Source: Thermodesulforhabdaceae bacterium
GTDB taxonomy: Bacteria > Desulfobacterota > Syntrophobacteria > Syntrophobacterales > Thermodesulforhabdaceae
Length of the DNA stretch: 64,000 bases
Direction: 5' to 3'
Assembly (NCBI GenBank): GCA_037482015.1
Contig: JBBFKT010000002.1
Location: 62,001 to 126,000, forward strand
Within the stretch, counting starts at the first letter, position 1. Each line of letters opens with the position of its first letter. The notes beneath the pieces are model-generated. The model was not told the origin of the DNA. It did no database searches and was given only the letters and a program-made list of their open reading frames with translations. A program made the translations under genes and the position numbers. Of the stretch, positions 50,883 through 59,108 are shown in pieces.

Positions 50883-52394
50883 TTACCCACTTTGAACCCC
50901 TTCTTTATGGTGTTGCAAGATTACATCAGGCGGGAATCCGTAATTATAAGATCTCATTCTGAAATAATTTGATAAAAGCCCAATATTGGTATCAACATAA
51001 TCGAAAATCTTTATCTTTTTATGTCTGCGATCTAATGGTTGTTCACCCTTTCCAGAAGCTCCATTTCCGGGGACAGATGTGCTGATGGTTTTCAAAGCAT
51101 TGAGGAGAGGATTGGTAAAGTAAAGAGGAACAGCCAGAAAAATGCTCCTGATCCCTTTAAGGTAAGGATAGCAGTGGGTGAGAATCCTAGGGGTAACTAT
51201 AAGAACGTCGTAGTGGTCAGGTATGTAACCGGGGGGTTCGGCCATACTTAATCCACCAGATTCTTCATCATAAGCATCTCTCTCATCCGATTCTTTAAGA
51301 AGATCATAAGGAATAGAAACCTTGTGGACTGAATAACCTCGATTAGATAAAAGCTGATAGAATATCTCTTCCTGGATTGGCCCTCCGGTTATAACGACTA
51401 CTGGACCATCGCCTTTCTGCAAAGCTTCTTCAATGTCTTTTACAATTAACTCAGTTCGCGATTGATCTTCCATAAGTTGCTGAAACATACCAAGATAATC
51501 TGCTCTAGATCGATATGAATATGTAAAATTGGTAGGTTTCGCGATTACCTCAGCCTTTATTACTCCACAGCCTTCGCGAGCGCTTTTAGCATCTATTGAA
51601 TATACAGGCTCTCCAATGTAGAATCTAATCATCTGGAAGTGTTTATCTTGAGGGTTGAATTCGTGACAAATGGCCAACATATACATTGAATCGAATCTGG
51701 GAATAATTTGGGTAATTATTCTAGTTGGGCAACGGTGAGCATCGTCCAGAATAATATAACCGAACTGATCGGTAAGCTCTCCCCAGTATTTAGCCACTTC
51801 GCTCGTATGAGCTATAGTAATACGTTTTCCAATGGTTTTATTCCCCTGAATGTAAAGCCCGATCTCCTCTTCTGGGATCTGAAGAAATATCTGGATTTTC
51901 TTATACCAACTTTCAAGAAGTTCCAGCTTGGGTATCATTATAAGAGTAGGTTGTTTTCGTTCGGTTATAGTGTAAAGAGCGATTACCGTTTTTCCTGTCT
52001 TATAACCGCCCACAATCGTTGCAAAGTCTCTCTCCAAAACCGCTTCTGCAGCTTGCTGCTGATATTCTTTGAGATAGCCATGAAAGTCCACATCAATAGG
52101 GGGAAAGGATCTTCTGAGATCAACCAGCTTATAGGGCTGTCTGAGTCTCTGGCAAGATATTATCAGTTCGTGGTAAAAACCTCTTGGAATAACGTAATAT
52201 CCTCGAACTTTTCGTATGCACGATATTGTGGGAGGAATGTTTCCAATCCACAATCCAGCATTATGACGATGCTGATATTCGGGATTTGTAAATACAAGCT
52301 TTTCATGAAGTTTTCGCTCAAAAATAGGTGAAAGACCTCGAACAGGAATCTTGATCATTTCGCCCACTTGAATAGGAATAGCTTTTGTCTGCAT
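50883..52394 (-). CDS. Degenerate superfamily-2 helicase-like protein
   Basis: 503 residues. The fold follows XPB/TOTE-type SF2 helicases: a proximal domain with YYVIPRGFYHELI, then YLKEYQQQAAEAVL, motif I GGYKTGKTV, motif II LDDAHR, and the end segment IFDYVDTNIGLLSNYFRMR. The motifs are altered: motif II has DDAH for DEAH, motif III (usually TATP or SAT) reads LAICHE, and the motif VI GR/arginine-finger site reads LNALKTIST. ATP binding may persist but unwinding is doubtful. Encoded with the unknown 260-residue protein, 17 nt downstream. Confidence 0.82.
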   Translation of the reverse strand: MQTKAIPIQVGEMIKIPVRGLSPIFERKLHEKLVFTNPEYQHRHNAGLWIGNIPPTISCIRKVRGYYVIPRGFYHELIISCQRLRQPYKLVDLRRSFPPIDVDFHGYLKEYQQQAAEAVLERDFATIVGGYKTGKTVIALYTITERKQPTLIMIPKLELLESWYKKIQIFLQIPEEEIGLYIQGNKTIGKRITIAHTSEVAKYWGELTDQFGYIILDDAHRCPTRIITQIIPRFDSMYMLAICHEFNPQDKHFQMIRFYIGEPVYSIDAKSAREGCGVIKAEVIAKPTNFTYSYRSRADYLGMFQQLMEDQSRTELIVKDIEEALQKGDGPVVVITGGPIQEEIFYQLLSNRGYSVHKVSIPYDLLKESDERDAYDEESGGLSMAEPPGYIPDHYDVLIVTPRILTHCYPYLKGIRSIFLAVPLYFTNPLLNALKTISTSVPGNGASGKGEQPLDRRHKKIKIFDYVDTNIGLLSNYFRMRSYNYGFPPDVILQHHKEGVQSG

Positions 52395-52696
52395 TGTCTA
52401 TACATTCCTCCAGTTATTGCATTTAAGCATTTTGCACCATAATTTCAGGATTGCCCTCCGTCTGTATTGTAACATGATGACCACAGATTACAAGTAATGG
52501 TATGGTGTTTGAATGTCAGATTTTTATTATTACAACAGAACACTGCATACCTATTCATCACCCTACAATAAAAAATCTTATCGACCTTGCACCAAAACGT
52601 TATGTCTTGTAAAAAGAGCAAGTGTCTATAATGGTTATCATCTCAGACACCTTCGGAGTTATTCACTCAGGAAATATACTGGAGGATCTAACTAAA
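52395..52696. other. Divergent intergenic region without a supported gene
   Basis: About 300 bp between the helicase-like cassette (-) and the small gene before rtcB (+). It is AT-rich. Short frames at 52513 and upstream of 52697 lack a ribosome site and family character. It should hold the promoters of both transcripts; I could not identify them with confidence. Confidence 0.5.
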
Positions 52697-53029
52697 ATGG
52701 AAGAAAAAAAATCTTGGCTTGAAGCATTTACTGAACTTGCAATCGAATTCAGTAAAAAAACTGAACAACTTTCGGATAATATGGCCAATATGCCGCACCA
52801 TGAAGTTTCCGTTTTTTTAAGACGTCATGCCGATGCCACCATTGGTGCCTTCCGTTCTGCTCAGTCTGCTTTATTTAGAATTCTGGATCTTCAGGAGCAT
52901 AGCGAATTAGAACTCATTCGCTCCCTTTTTCTTGAAATGAGCAGGCGATTTGATGAAATGCAAGCGTTGTTTTTTGCTGCACTTGAAGGTTATGATGAAA
53001 AAAAGTCATCAGAAATTTCTGATGAGTAG
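52697..53029 (+). CDS. Small helical protein of unknown function before rtcB
   Basis: 110 residues from ATG at 52697 (GGAGG 11 nt upstream). Mostly predicted helices (WLEAFTELAIEFSKKTEQL, then AFRSAQSALFRILDLQ and LIRSLFLEMSRRFDEMQALF), acidic C-terminus. No membrane segment and no recognised domain. It lies 15 nt upstream of rtcB on the same strand, so a role in RNA repair is possible. It does not look like archease, the usual RtcB cofactor. Confidence 0.7.
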   Translation: MEEKKSWLEAFTELAIEFSKKTEQLSDNMANMPHHEVSVFLRRHADATIGAFRSAQSALFRILDLQEHSELELIRSLFLEMSRRFDEMQALFFAALEGYDEKKSSEISDE

Positions 53030-53044
53030 AACAGGAGGTTTATT

Positions 53045-54493
53045 ATGGGGAAAATAAAATGTGTCGCTATAGATCAATGGAGATGGAAGATTCCAAAAGA
53101 AGGCAAGATGAGAACCGATGGACTGATTTACGCCCGTGAAGATATGCTAGATCTCATTATCCAGGATCAGAGCGCTCAGCAGGTAGCAAATGTAGCTACT
53201 CTTCCGGGTATCGTCGGTTACTCAATGGCTATGCCGGACATCCACCAGGGATACGGATTTCCTATAGGTGGCGTGGCTGCTTTCGATCTAAACGAAGGAA
53301 TCGTTTCCCCTGGTGGTGTGGGTTACGACATTAATTGCGGCGTAAGACTCATGACCACCCATCTCACTAAAAAGGATCTTTCGGATGATAAAGTTAAGAG
53401 TCTAGTTGATGAGCTGTTTGAAAATATTCCTTCAGGAGTTGGTTCTTCCCGGAAAGATTTTTCATTGTCCCAGTCTGAACTCCGATCAGTGCTGGCGGAA
53501 GGAGCCAAATGGGCGGTTCGTAAAGGATTTGGCAAAGAAAGCGATCTGGAACGTATAGAAGAAAATGGGTGCATACCCTGGGCTGACCCGTCTGAAGTAT
53601 CATCAAAGGCTCTAGAACGAGGCAAATCCCAGCTTGGAACTCTTGGTTCTGGAAATCATTTCATCGAACTCGGTTTTGTTGAAGAAATTTACGATAAAAA
53701 AGTGGCTGAAGTTTTTGGGCTGTTCCCAGACCAGCTTACCGTTTTTGTCCATACCGGCTCAAGGGGTTTAGGACACCAGGTTTGCGATGATTTTATCGCC
53801 ATACTTTTGAAGAGTGTAGCAAAATACGGCATTGACCTCCCGGATCGCCAGCTTTGTTGTGCTCCTATACGTTCACCAGAGGGTAAGGCTTATCTAGGTG
53901 CTATGGGCGCTGCAGCCAATTTTGCCTTTGCCAACCGTCAGATGATTTCTCACTGGGTTGCGGAAACTTTTGAACAGTTTTTCAAAATGCCGGCAGAGCG
54001 CCTGGGACTTTCGCTTCTTTACGATATTGCTCACAATATCGCAAAAATAGAACGACATGTTGTAGGGGGTAAGGAAATGGAAGTTTGCGTCCATCGCAAA
54101 GGGGCAACTCGATCCTTTGGCCCAGGGAGAAAGGAAGTCCCAGCTGTGTATCGATCTGTAGGTCAACCGGTTTTGATACCCGGTGACATGGGACGCTACA
54201 GCTACGTTCTGGTGGGCACAGAGAAAGCGATGGAAGAAACCTTTGGTAGCACCTGCCATGGGGCAGGGCGACTATTGAGCCGGCATCAGGCCATGAAGGT
54301 GTCCCAGGGACGATCAATTCCACAAGAATTGGCTGAGCGCGGTATATATGTCCGTGGAGCAAGTAAGGCGACTATTAAAGAAGAAATGCCAGAAGCTTAT
54401 AAAGATGTTAGCAGAGTAGTGGAAGTTGTCCATAATGCAGGGCTTAGTCTTAAGGTGGCCCGGTTGCGTCCCGTTGGAGTTATCAAGGGATAG
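53045..54493 (+). CDS. rtcB: RNA-splicing ligase RtcB
   Basis: Joins 2',3'-cyclic phosphate and 5'-OH RNA ends using GTP and Mn2+; 482 residues. Metal-site motif GGVGYDINCGVRLM, HTGSRGLGHQVCDD, the GTP-linked His region VCVHRKGATRSFGPG, and GSTCHGAGRLLSR are intact. A CAGGAGGTTT ribosome site precedes the ATG. Bacterial RtcB acts in tRNA and rRNA repair. No archease or RtcA gene was found in the window. Confidence 0.96.
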   Translation: MGKIKCVAIDQWRWKIPKEGKMRTDGLIYAREDMLDLIIQDQSAQQVANVATLPGIVGYSMAMPDIHQGYGFPIGGVAAFDLNEGIVSPGGVGYDINCGVRLMTTHLTKKDLSDDKVKSLVDELFENIPSGVGSSRKDFSLSQSELRSVLAEGAKWAVRKGFGKESDLERIEENGCIPWADPSEVSSKALERGKSQLGTLGSGNHFIELGFVEEIYDKKVAEVFGLFPDQLTVFVHTGSRGLGHQVCDDFIAILLKSVAKYGIDLPDRQLCCAPIRSPEGKAYLGAMGAAANFAFANRQMISHWVAETFEQFFKMPAERLGLSLLYDIAHNIAKIERHVVGGKEMEVCVHRKGATRSFGPGRKEVPAVYRSVGQPVLIPGDMGRYSYVLVGTEKAMEETFGSTCHGAGRLLSRHQAMKVSQGRSIPQELAERGIYVRGASKATIKEEMPEAYKDVSRVVEVVHNAGLSLKVARLRPVGVIKG

Positions 54494-54628
54494 ATTTTAA
54501 AAATCTTTAATCCCCAGATCCGGCTCTTCAACCACAGAATAGAAGTCGCTGCGGAGCAGGGCAAGTGGTCTAGAGGCCGCGAAGCTCTCGTGATCAAGGC
54601 GAAATGGTGTAAATTCGGCGGTTGTGCA

Positions 54629-54656
54629 GTAGGGGCGAAAAATTTTTCGCCCCTAC
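54629..54656. repeat. Perfect 28-bp palindrome inside the intron relic
   Basis: All 28 bases are self-complementary. Outer arms GTAGGGGC and GCCCCTAC equal those at 5760-5787; the core is GAAAAATTTTTC instead. At the matching place the first intron has an unrelated sequence between GCAGT and GAAAGGGTGACGG, so the palindrome replaced or entered intron DNA. Confidence 0.85.
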
Positions 54657-54725
54657 TTTACGCCTGTGAAAGGGTGACGGTGATGAACCGGAGCGAGAAA
54701 TCAGCAGAGGCCGTAGTATCTGCCT

Positions 54726-54755
54726 GCAGAGGCAACCATAAGAGGTCGCCCCTAC
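54726..54755. repeat. Degenerate palindrome of the same family
   Basis: GCAGAGGCAACC pairs with GGTCGCCCCTAC with three mismatches around a 6-nt centre. Its right arm keeps the GCCCCTAC end of the family. It sits at the junction of the internal deletion of the intron relic. Confidence 0.6.
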
Positions 54756-54930
54756 GCTTCTCGAACCGCCCGGTGGGGACCCGCATGCCGGGTAGTGTGG
54801 GAATGGATCGGTCAAACTGACCGCCCCTATCTCAATGGTTCCTGCCAATTCTTTTTGTTTTTTGTTCATCTCGGCAACCATCCTTCATATTACTAATGGT
54901 CACAGGGAACCGTAAAATTTGCAATGCATC

Positions 54931-54950
54931 GGTCGCCGGGGACGGCGACC
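54931..54950. repeat. Perfect hairpin GGTCGCCG/CGGCGACC
   Basis: An 8-bp perfect stem with a GGGA loop, followed by CCCCCC. It is in the 300-bp gap before rpoH. No T-run, so not a terminator. It may be a further palindromic repeat. The rest of 54837-55149 has no gene I can support. Confidence 0.55.
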
Positions 54951-54984
54951 CCCCAATATCTTGCCACCATCGAAATAACTATAT

Positions 54985-54999
54985 TTTTAGAACACACTC
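54985..54999. repeat. Third copy of the TTTTAGAACAC(A/C)CTC sequence
   Basis: TTTTAGAACACACTC matches the inverted-repeat core at 6521-6540 with one change in 15. It is downstream of the intron relic in the same orientation relative to it as at the first locus. Confidence 0.5.
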
Positions 55000-55149
55000 T
55001 CGTCTTTGTTTGCTATGGCATAGCTTTTGTGGTATCTAAAAGTTCTAAAAAGGTGATCCATCGTCCACCAGATGCGCTTTTAAATGGGAGCGCAACAGGA
55101 TCTGATGGAGTGAAGGGAAAGCCACATAAAAAGGAGAGGGGGAGATTAC

Positions 55150-56202
55150 ATGAAGCTTAGAAAAGAGCGGCAGGCGAAAAAAGAGGATGCTGTGCCTGAA
55201 TTTAAAGATGATCTGGAACAGGATTTTTCCCCTGATTTTCCTGCAGAGTTGCCTGATGAGGAAACAATGGAGCTTCTGCCAATTCAGGAAGAAGAAATTG
55301 TCCCCGCTCTTCCAGAAATCGTCGTGGATGAGAAGACCGCTCTCGATCCGCTTTATCTCTATCTACAGGAGATTAAAAAATATCCTTTGCTGACTCGAGA
55401 AGAGGAAATAGAACTTGCTAAGAGATACCACGAAAAAGGTGATATTCAGGCAGCATATAAGCTTGTTACATCTAACCTTCGCCTGGTCGTGAAAATAGCT
55501 ATGGAGTTTCAAAAATACTGGATGAGAAACCTTCTTGATCTCATTCAGGAAGGTAACGTAGGGTTGATGCAAGCAGTAAAGAAATTTGACCCTTATAGAG
55601 GATACAAATTTTCTTACTACGCCTCATTCTGGATCAAGGCTTATATCATTAAGTTCATCATGGACAACTGGAACTTGGTAAAAATTGGCACTACTCAGGC
55701 TCAAAGGAAGCTCTTTTTTAACCTGAGGAAAGAAAAGGAGCGTCTTGAACGTCAGGGGATTGATGCAACACCGGCTCTTTTAAGCCAGAAGCTTCATGTT
55801 AAAGAGTCAGAAGTCATAGAGATGGACCAGAGGCTTAGTGGTTCCGAGGTATCACTGGACAGTCCCCTTTCATTAGGTTCCGAAGATACTCATATCGCTT
55901 TTCTCGCCGACAGTGCTCCTCTGGCCGACGATCAAATTGCTGATAATGAAGCAAGGGCAATACTACATGAAAAGCTTATGAACTTTAGAAAGCATCTTAA
56001 AGGTAAAGAAGCTGTTATATTCGATACAAGGCTTATTGCCGACGAACCTCTGACTCTCCAGGAGATAGGAGATCAGTTTGGAATCAGCCGAGAACGAGTA
56101 AGGCAGATAGAAAACCGTCTTAAACAGAAACTCAAAGCTTATCTCGAAGAAGAGATAGACGATTTGGAACTTCTTCGCGAAAGTCTTATCGAAGCAGACT
56201 AA
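55150..56202 (+). CDS. rpoH: RNA polymerase sigma factor, RpoH (sigma-32) family
   Basis: 350 residues. After an acidic N-terminal extension of about 60 residues comes region 1.2 (DPLYLYLQEIKKYPLLTREE), region 2 (NLLDLIQEGNVGLMQAVKKF, KFSYYASFWIKAYIIKFIMD) and region 4 with the helix-turn-helix (LTLQEIGDQFGISRERVRQI). The region 2.4/3 stretch NWNLVKIGTTQAQRKLFFNL matches the RpoH box. Heat-shock sigma factors are usually about 290 residues, so the extension is extra. GGAGAGGGGG precedes the ATG. Confidence 0.9.
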   Translation: MKLRKERQAKKEDAVPEFKDDLEQDFSPDFPAELPDEETMELLPIQEEEIVPALPEIVVDEKTALDPLYLYLQEIKKYPLLTREEEIELAKRYHEKGDIQAAYKLVTSNLRLVVKIAMEFQKYWMRNLLDLIQEGNVGLMQAVKKFDPYRGYKFSYYASFWIKAYIIKFIMDNWNLVKIGTTQAQRKLFFNLRKEKERLERQGIDATPALLSQKLHVKESEVIEMDQRLSGSEVSLDSPLSLGSEDTHIAFLADSAPLADDQIADNEARAILHEKLMNFRKHLKGKEAVIFDTRLIADEPLTLQEIGDQFGISRERVRQIENRLKQKLKAYLEEEIDDLELLRESLIEAD

Positions 56203-56229
56203 TAAATTGCGTTGGAAGGTGGTCTCATT

Positions 56230-57609
56230 ATGGAAAAGCTCTTTCCAGAAAGGTTAAATCTACCTTTTCCTCCTGAACTTCGTAACTTCCTTGAATGGCT
56301 TAAAAAAAGTGGTTTTTCAGCTTGGATTGTGGGAGGAGCCATAAGAGATTTTCTTTTAGGTCTTCCTCCAAAAGATTGGGATATTATTACGGACGCACCC
56401 GATGATGTCCTTCTTTCTTCGCCATATCGAACAGTGGCCGTAGGTGCTCGTTTTGGCGTTATCGTCGTTGTGCTAAGTGGTATGCCAGTGGAAGTTGCCT
56501 GTATTGGTAAAACAACCCCCGCCGGAACCTTAGAAGCTGATCTCGCTAGGCGCGACTTTACAATAAACACTGTAGCTATGCCATTTGAGGGAGAGGAACT
56601 TATCGATATCTTCGGCGGGATTAAAGACCTTAAGCGGCACATTATAAGAGGAGTGGTAAATCCGGAAGCTCGTTTTAGAGAAGATCCTTTGCGAGTGCTC
56701 CGTGCTGCTCGGTTTCTGGCAGAATACGGCTTTACCATAGAAAGGAAGACCTATAATGCCATGAAAGAAACTTCCCCACTGCTTAAAGATGTGGCAATAG
56801 AACGCATAAGGGATGAATTCTTTAAGCTTATCGTTGGGACTCATGTGCGAGATGGGTTTGAGATTCTTAGAAAAACCGGTGCTTTCAAAAACTTTTTCCC
56901 TGAAATCCTTGAAGGATGGATGAAAAAACAAAATGGATTTCATCTTTTCCACATTTACCGTCATACCGTTGAAGCAGTGGCTCACACGCCACCTAGACTG
57001 AGAGTGCGTCTCGCTGCATTATTTCACGACATTGCAAAACCTAGAGTAAGGAAGAAAATTAAAGGCAGATTTCGTTTTTTTGGGCATGAAACTTTGAGTG
57101 CAGAAATGACAAGAGAGATTCTCAACCGTTGGAAAACAAGCCATACACTCATTGAAGATGTCGTAACTCTTGTTAAAAACCACATGGTTCACAATATCAA
57201 CGAGTGGTCCGATGGTGCAGTAAGGCGACTTATAAATCGAATAGGCAACGATCTTATGGATGATTTTTTGGATCTTCTTCGAGCCGATCGTCTGGCTCAC
57301 GGTGTTGATCCCGCTGACACGGGAGAAATTGATCTTTTGCGAGATCGGATTAGTCGCATTCAATCTTCAGGATACCCTCGTTCAGTTAAATCTATCGCTG
57401 TAAATGGTAACGATATAATGTCCGTTCTTAACATCGGTCCGGGTCCTCAGATAGGCAAGATCCTCCAAATGCTTTATCAATATGTGCTGGACCATCCCGA
57501 AGATAATAAACGTGACGTGCTACTGGCAATGATTCCGAATCTTTATTATTCCGACCGGAATATAAAATCCATTTCTTCCAAGTTCTTGCCTGCACAGAGT
57601 GGTAATTAA
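56230..57609 (+). CDS. CCA tRNA nucleotidyltransferase / poly(A) polymerase family with HD domain
   Basis: 459 residues from ATG at 56230 (GGAAGGTGGT upstream; the frame is open from a TTG at 56212). Nucleotidyltransferase motif VGGAIRDFLLGLPP and DWDIITDAPDD (metal-binding aspartates), RRDFTINTVAMPF, and REDPLRVLRAARFLAEYGF are typical. An HD domain follows (LAALFHDIAKPRVRKK). It adds or repairs CCA ends, or acts as an A-adding enzyme; the two cannot be separated by eye. Confidence 0.9.
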   Translation: MEKLFPERLNLPFPPELRNFLEWLKKSGFSAWIVGGAIRDFLLGLPPKDWDIITDAPDDVLLSSPYRTVAVGARFGVIVVVLSGMPVEVACIGKTTPAGTLEADLARRDFTINTVAMPFEGEELIDIFGGIKDLKRHIIRGVVNPEARFREDPLRVLRAARFLAEYGFTIERKTYNAMKETSPLLKDVAIERIRDEFFKLIVGTHVRDGFEILRKTGAFKNFFPEILEGWMKKQNGFHLFHIYRHTVEAVAHTPPRLRVRLAALFHDIAKPRVRKKIKGRFRFFGHETLSAEMTREILNRWKTSHTLIEDVVTLVKNHMVHNINEWSDGAVRRLINRIGNDLMDDFLDLLRADRLAHGVDPADTGEIDLLRDRISRIQSSGYPRSVKSIAVNGNDIMSVLNIGPGPQIGKILQMLYQYVLDHPEDNKRDVLLAMIPNLYYSDRNIKSISSKFLPAQSGN

Positions 57610-57663
57610 AGTAAAATAAGGCCTTTTGTTGTGATGACAAATATAAAATGAAGAACCGAGCCA

Positions 57664-59088
57664 ATGAGTGAAAGACAGAGAAAAACGAAAATTATAGCCA
57701 CCGTTGGGCCTGCTTCGGAATCGCTGGAAATGATAAGACAGCTAGCAAAAGCAGGTGTCGATGTGTTTAGGTTAAACTTTTCTCACGGAACCAGATCTGA
57801 GCATGCTGCTAGAGTGAATCACATAAGAACTCTCTCCAGTAGTGAAAACATCTGCCTGGGTATTCTTCAGGACCTCGGAGGACCTAAGATCCGCCTTGGA
57901 CAACTACCAGAAGATCAGATGGAACTTACAACAGGCTCGAAGGTTTATCTGGTTCCATCCCAAAAAGAAAAGCCTGGTTCGAATGTTATTCCAATTAACT
58001 ATCCATATCTTTTAGATGACGTGAGAGAAGGAGATCGAATTTTACTTGTTGATGGCACAATGGAACTTGTGGTTGAAAAAATTCTCGAGGATGCTGTTCT
58101 GGCTAGAGTTGTGGTTGGCGGGGTAGTGAGATCTCACAAAGGAGTGAATCTGCCTTCGAGTGCCCTCAGAATCCCCGCTTTTACCGAAAAAGATCAAGAG
58201 GATCTGGAATTTGGACTTTCTCTGGGCGTGGACTTTGTGGCTTTATCTTTTATACGGCACGAGGATGATGTAAAACTTCTTCGGGAAATGATTAAAAATG
58301 TGCCTGATCCTCCCATGGTGATCGGTAAAATTGAAAAACCTCAGGCTGTGGAAAGACTTGATGCTATTCTAAACGTAGTAGATGCAGTGATGGTTGCTAG
58401 AGGTGATCTTGGAGTAGAAATGAAATTGGAAGATGTTCCTATTATTCAGAAGCGTATTATCCGCGAGGCAAGACGGAGAGCCAAGCCCGTTATTACAGCT
58501 ACTCAGATGCTTCTTTCCATGGTTAACAACCCTCAACCGACTAGAGCGGAAACTTCGGATGTGGCAAATGCAATTATTGACGGAGCGGATGCCGTAATGC
58601 TTTCCGAGGAAACAGCAATAGGACGATACCCGGTAGAGGCAGTAAGAGTGCTTGATAAGGTGGCTCGATCCACCGAAAGTGTGCTGGAGGACTTCCTGCA
58701 AAATTCTTTAGTGGAATCGGTTGAGCATTCTGTAGAAAACGCCATCAGCCGATCTGCCTGGGAAATTGCCGAAGAATTGGGTGCTTCGGCTATTGTGGCT
58801 TCTACAGCTTCAGGGAAAACAGCCCGTTTAGTGGCTCGATTCCGTCCTTCAATGCCAGTTATAGCAGTCACTCACCGAGAAAGCACCTTCCGCCAGCTAA
58901 GCTTATCCTGGGGAGTAATCCCGGCTCTTACCAAACACTTCACCAACACTGACGAGATGTTTCAAGAAGCGCGTCGCTGGGTGGTTGAACATAAACTTGC
59001 TAGACCCGGAGACAGAATTGTGGTCACAGCAGGCATACCTATTGGTCAGATGGGAACAACTAATCTAATTAGAGTCGTGGAAATATAA
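57664..59088 (+). CDS. pyk: Pyruvate kinase
   Basis: PEP + ADP to pyruvate + ATP; 474 residues, normal for the short bacterial form. TKIIATVGPAS, FRLNFSHGT, DLGGPKIRLG, VMVARGDLGVEM, KPVITATQMLLSM and a C-terminal regulatory domain are present. It is apart from the glycolytic operon at 36-45 kb. Confidence 0.97.
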   Translation: MSERQRKTKIIATVGPASESLEMIRQLAKAGVDVFRLNFSHGTRSEHAARVNHIRTLSSSENICLGILQDLGGPKIRLGQLPEDQMELTTGSKVYLVPSQKEKPGSNVIPINYPYLLDDVREGDRILLVDGTMELVVEKILEDAVLARVVVGGVVRSHKGVNLPSSALRIPAFTEKDQEDLEFGLSLGVDFVALSFIRHEDDVKLLREMIKNVPDPPMVIGKIEKPQAVERLDAILNVVDAVMVARGDLGVEMKLEDVPIIQKRIIREARRRAKPVITATQMLLSMVNNPQPTRAETSDVANAIIDGADAVMLSEETAIGRYPVEAVRVLDKVARSTESVLEDFLQNSLVESVEHSVENAISRSAWEIAEELGASAIVASTASGKTARLVARFRPSMPVIAVTHRESTFRQLSLSWGVIPALTKHFTNTDEMFQEARRWVVEHKLARPGDRIVVTAGIPIGQMGTTNLIRVVEI

Positions 59089-59108
59089 ACTAAGGAAAGG
59101 CATAAATC

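Larger units (their letters stand above)
54547..54836 (+). mobile_element. Truncated relic of the same group II intron
   Basis: About 290 nt matching the intron at 5793-6416 from its position 5947 on (GCTGCGGAGCAGGGC, AAATTCGGCGGTTGTGCAGT, GTGATGAACCGGAGCGAGAA), then a deletion to the domain V/VI end (54763-54836). Domain V is damaged: the upper stem reads TGGG for TGCG and the lower stem has GGGTAGT for GGGTGGT. The 5' part with the splice site is missing. Two palindromes have entered it (54629, 54726). It cannot splice. Confidence 0.82.

Noticed and set aside
54590-54820. 76-residue frame with NRPVGTRMPGSVGMDRS ending
   Set aside because: Translated relic of the intron domain V region, not a gene.
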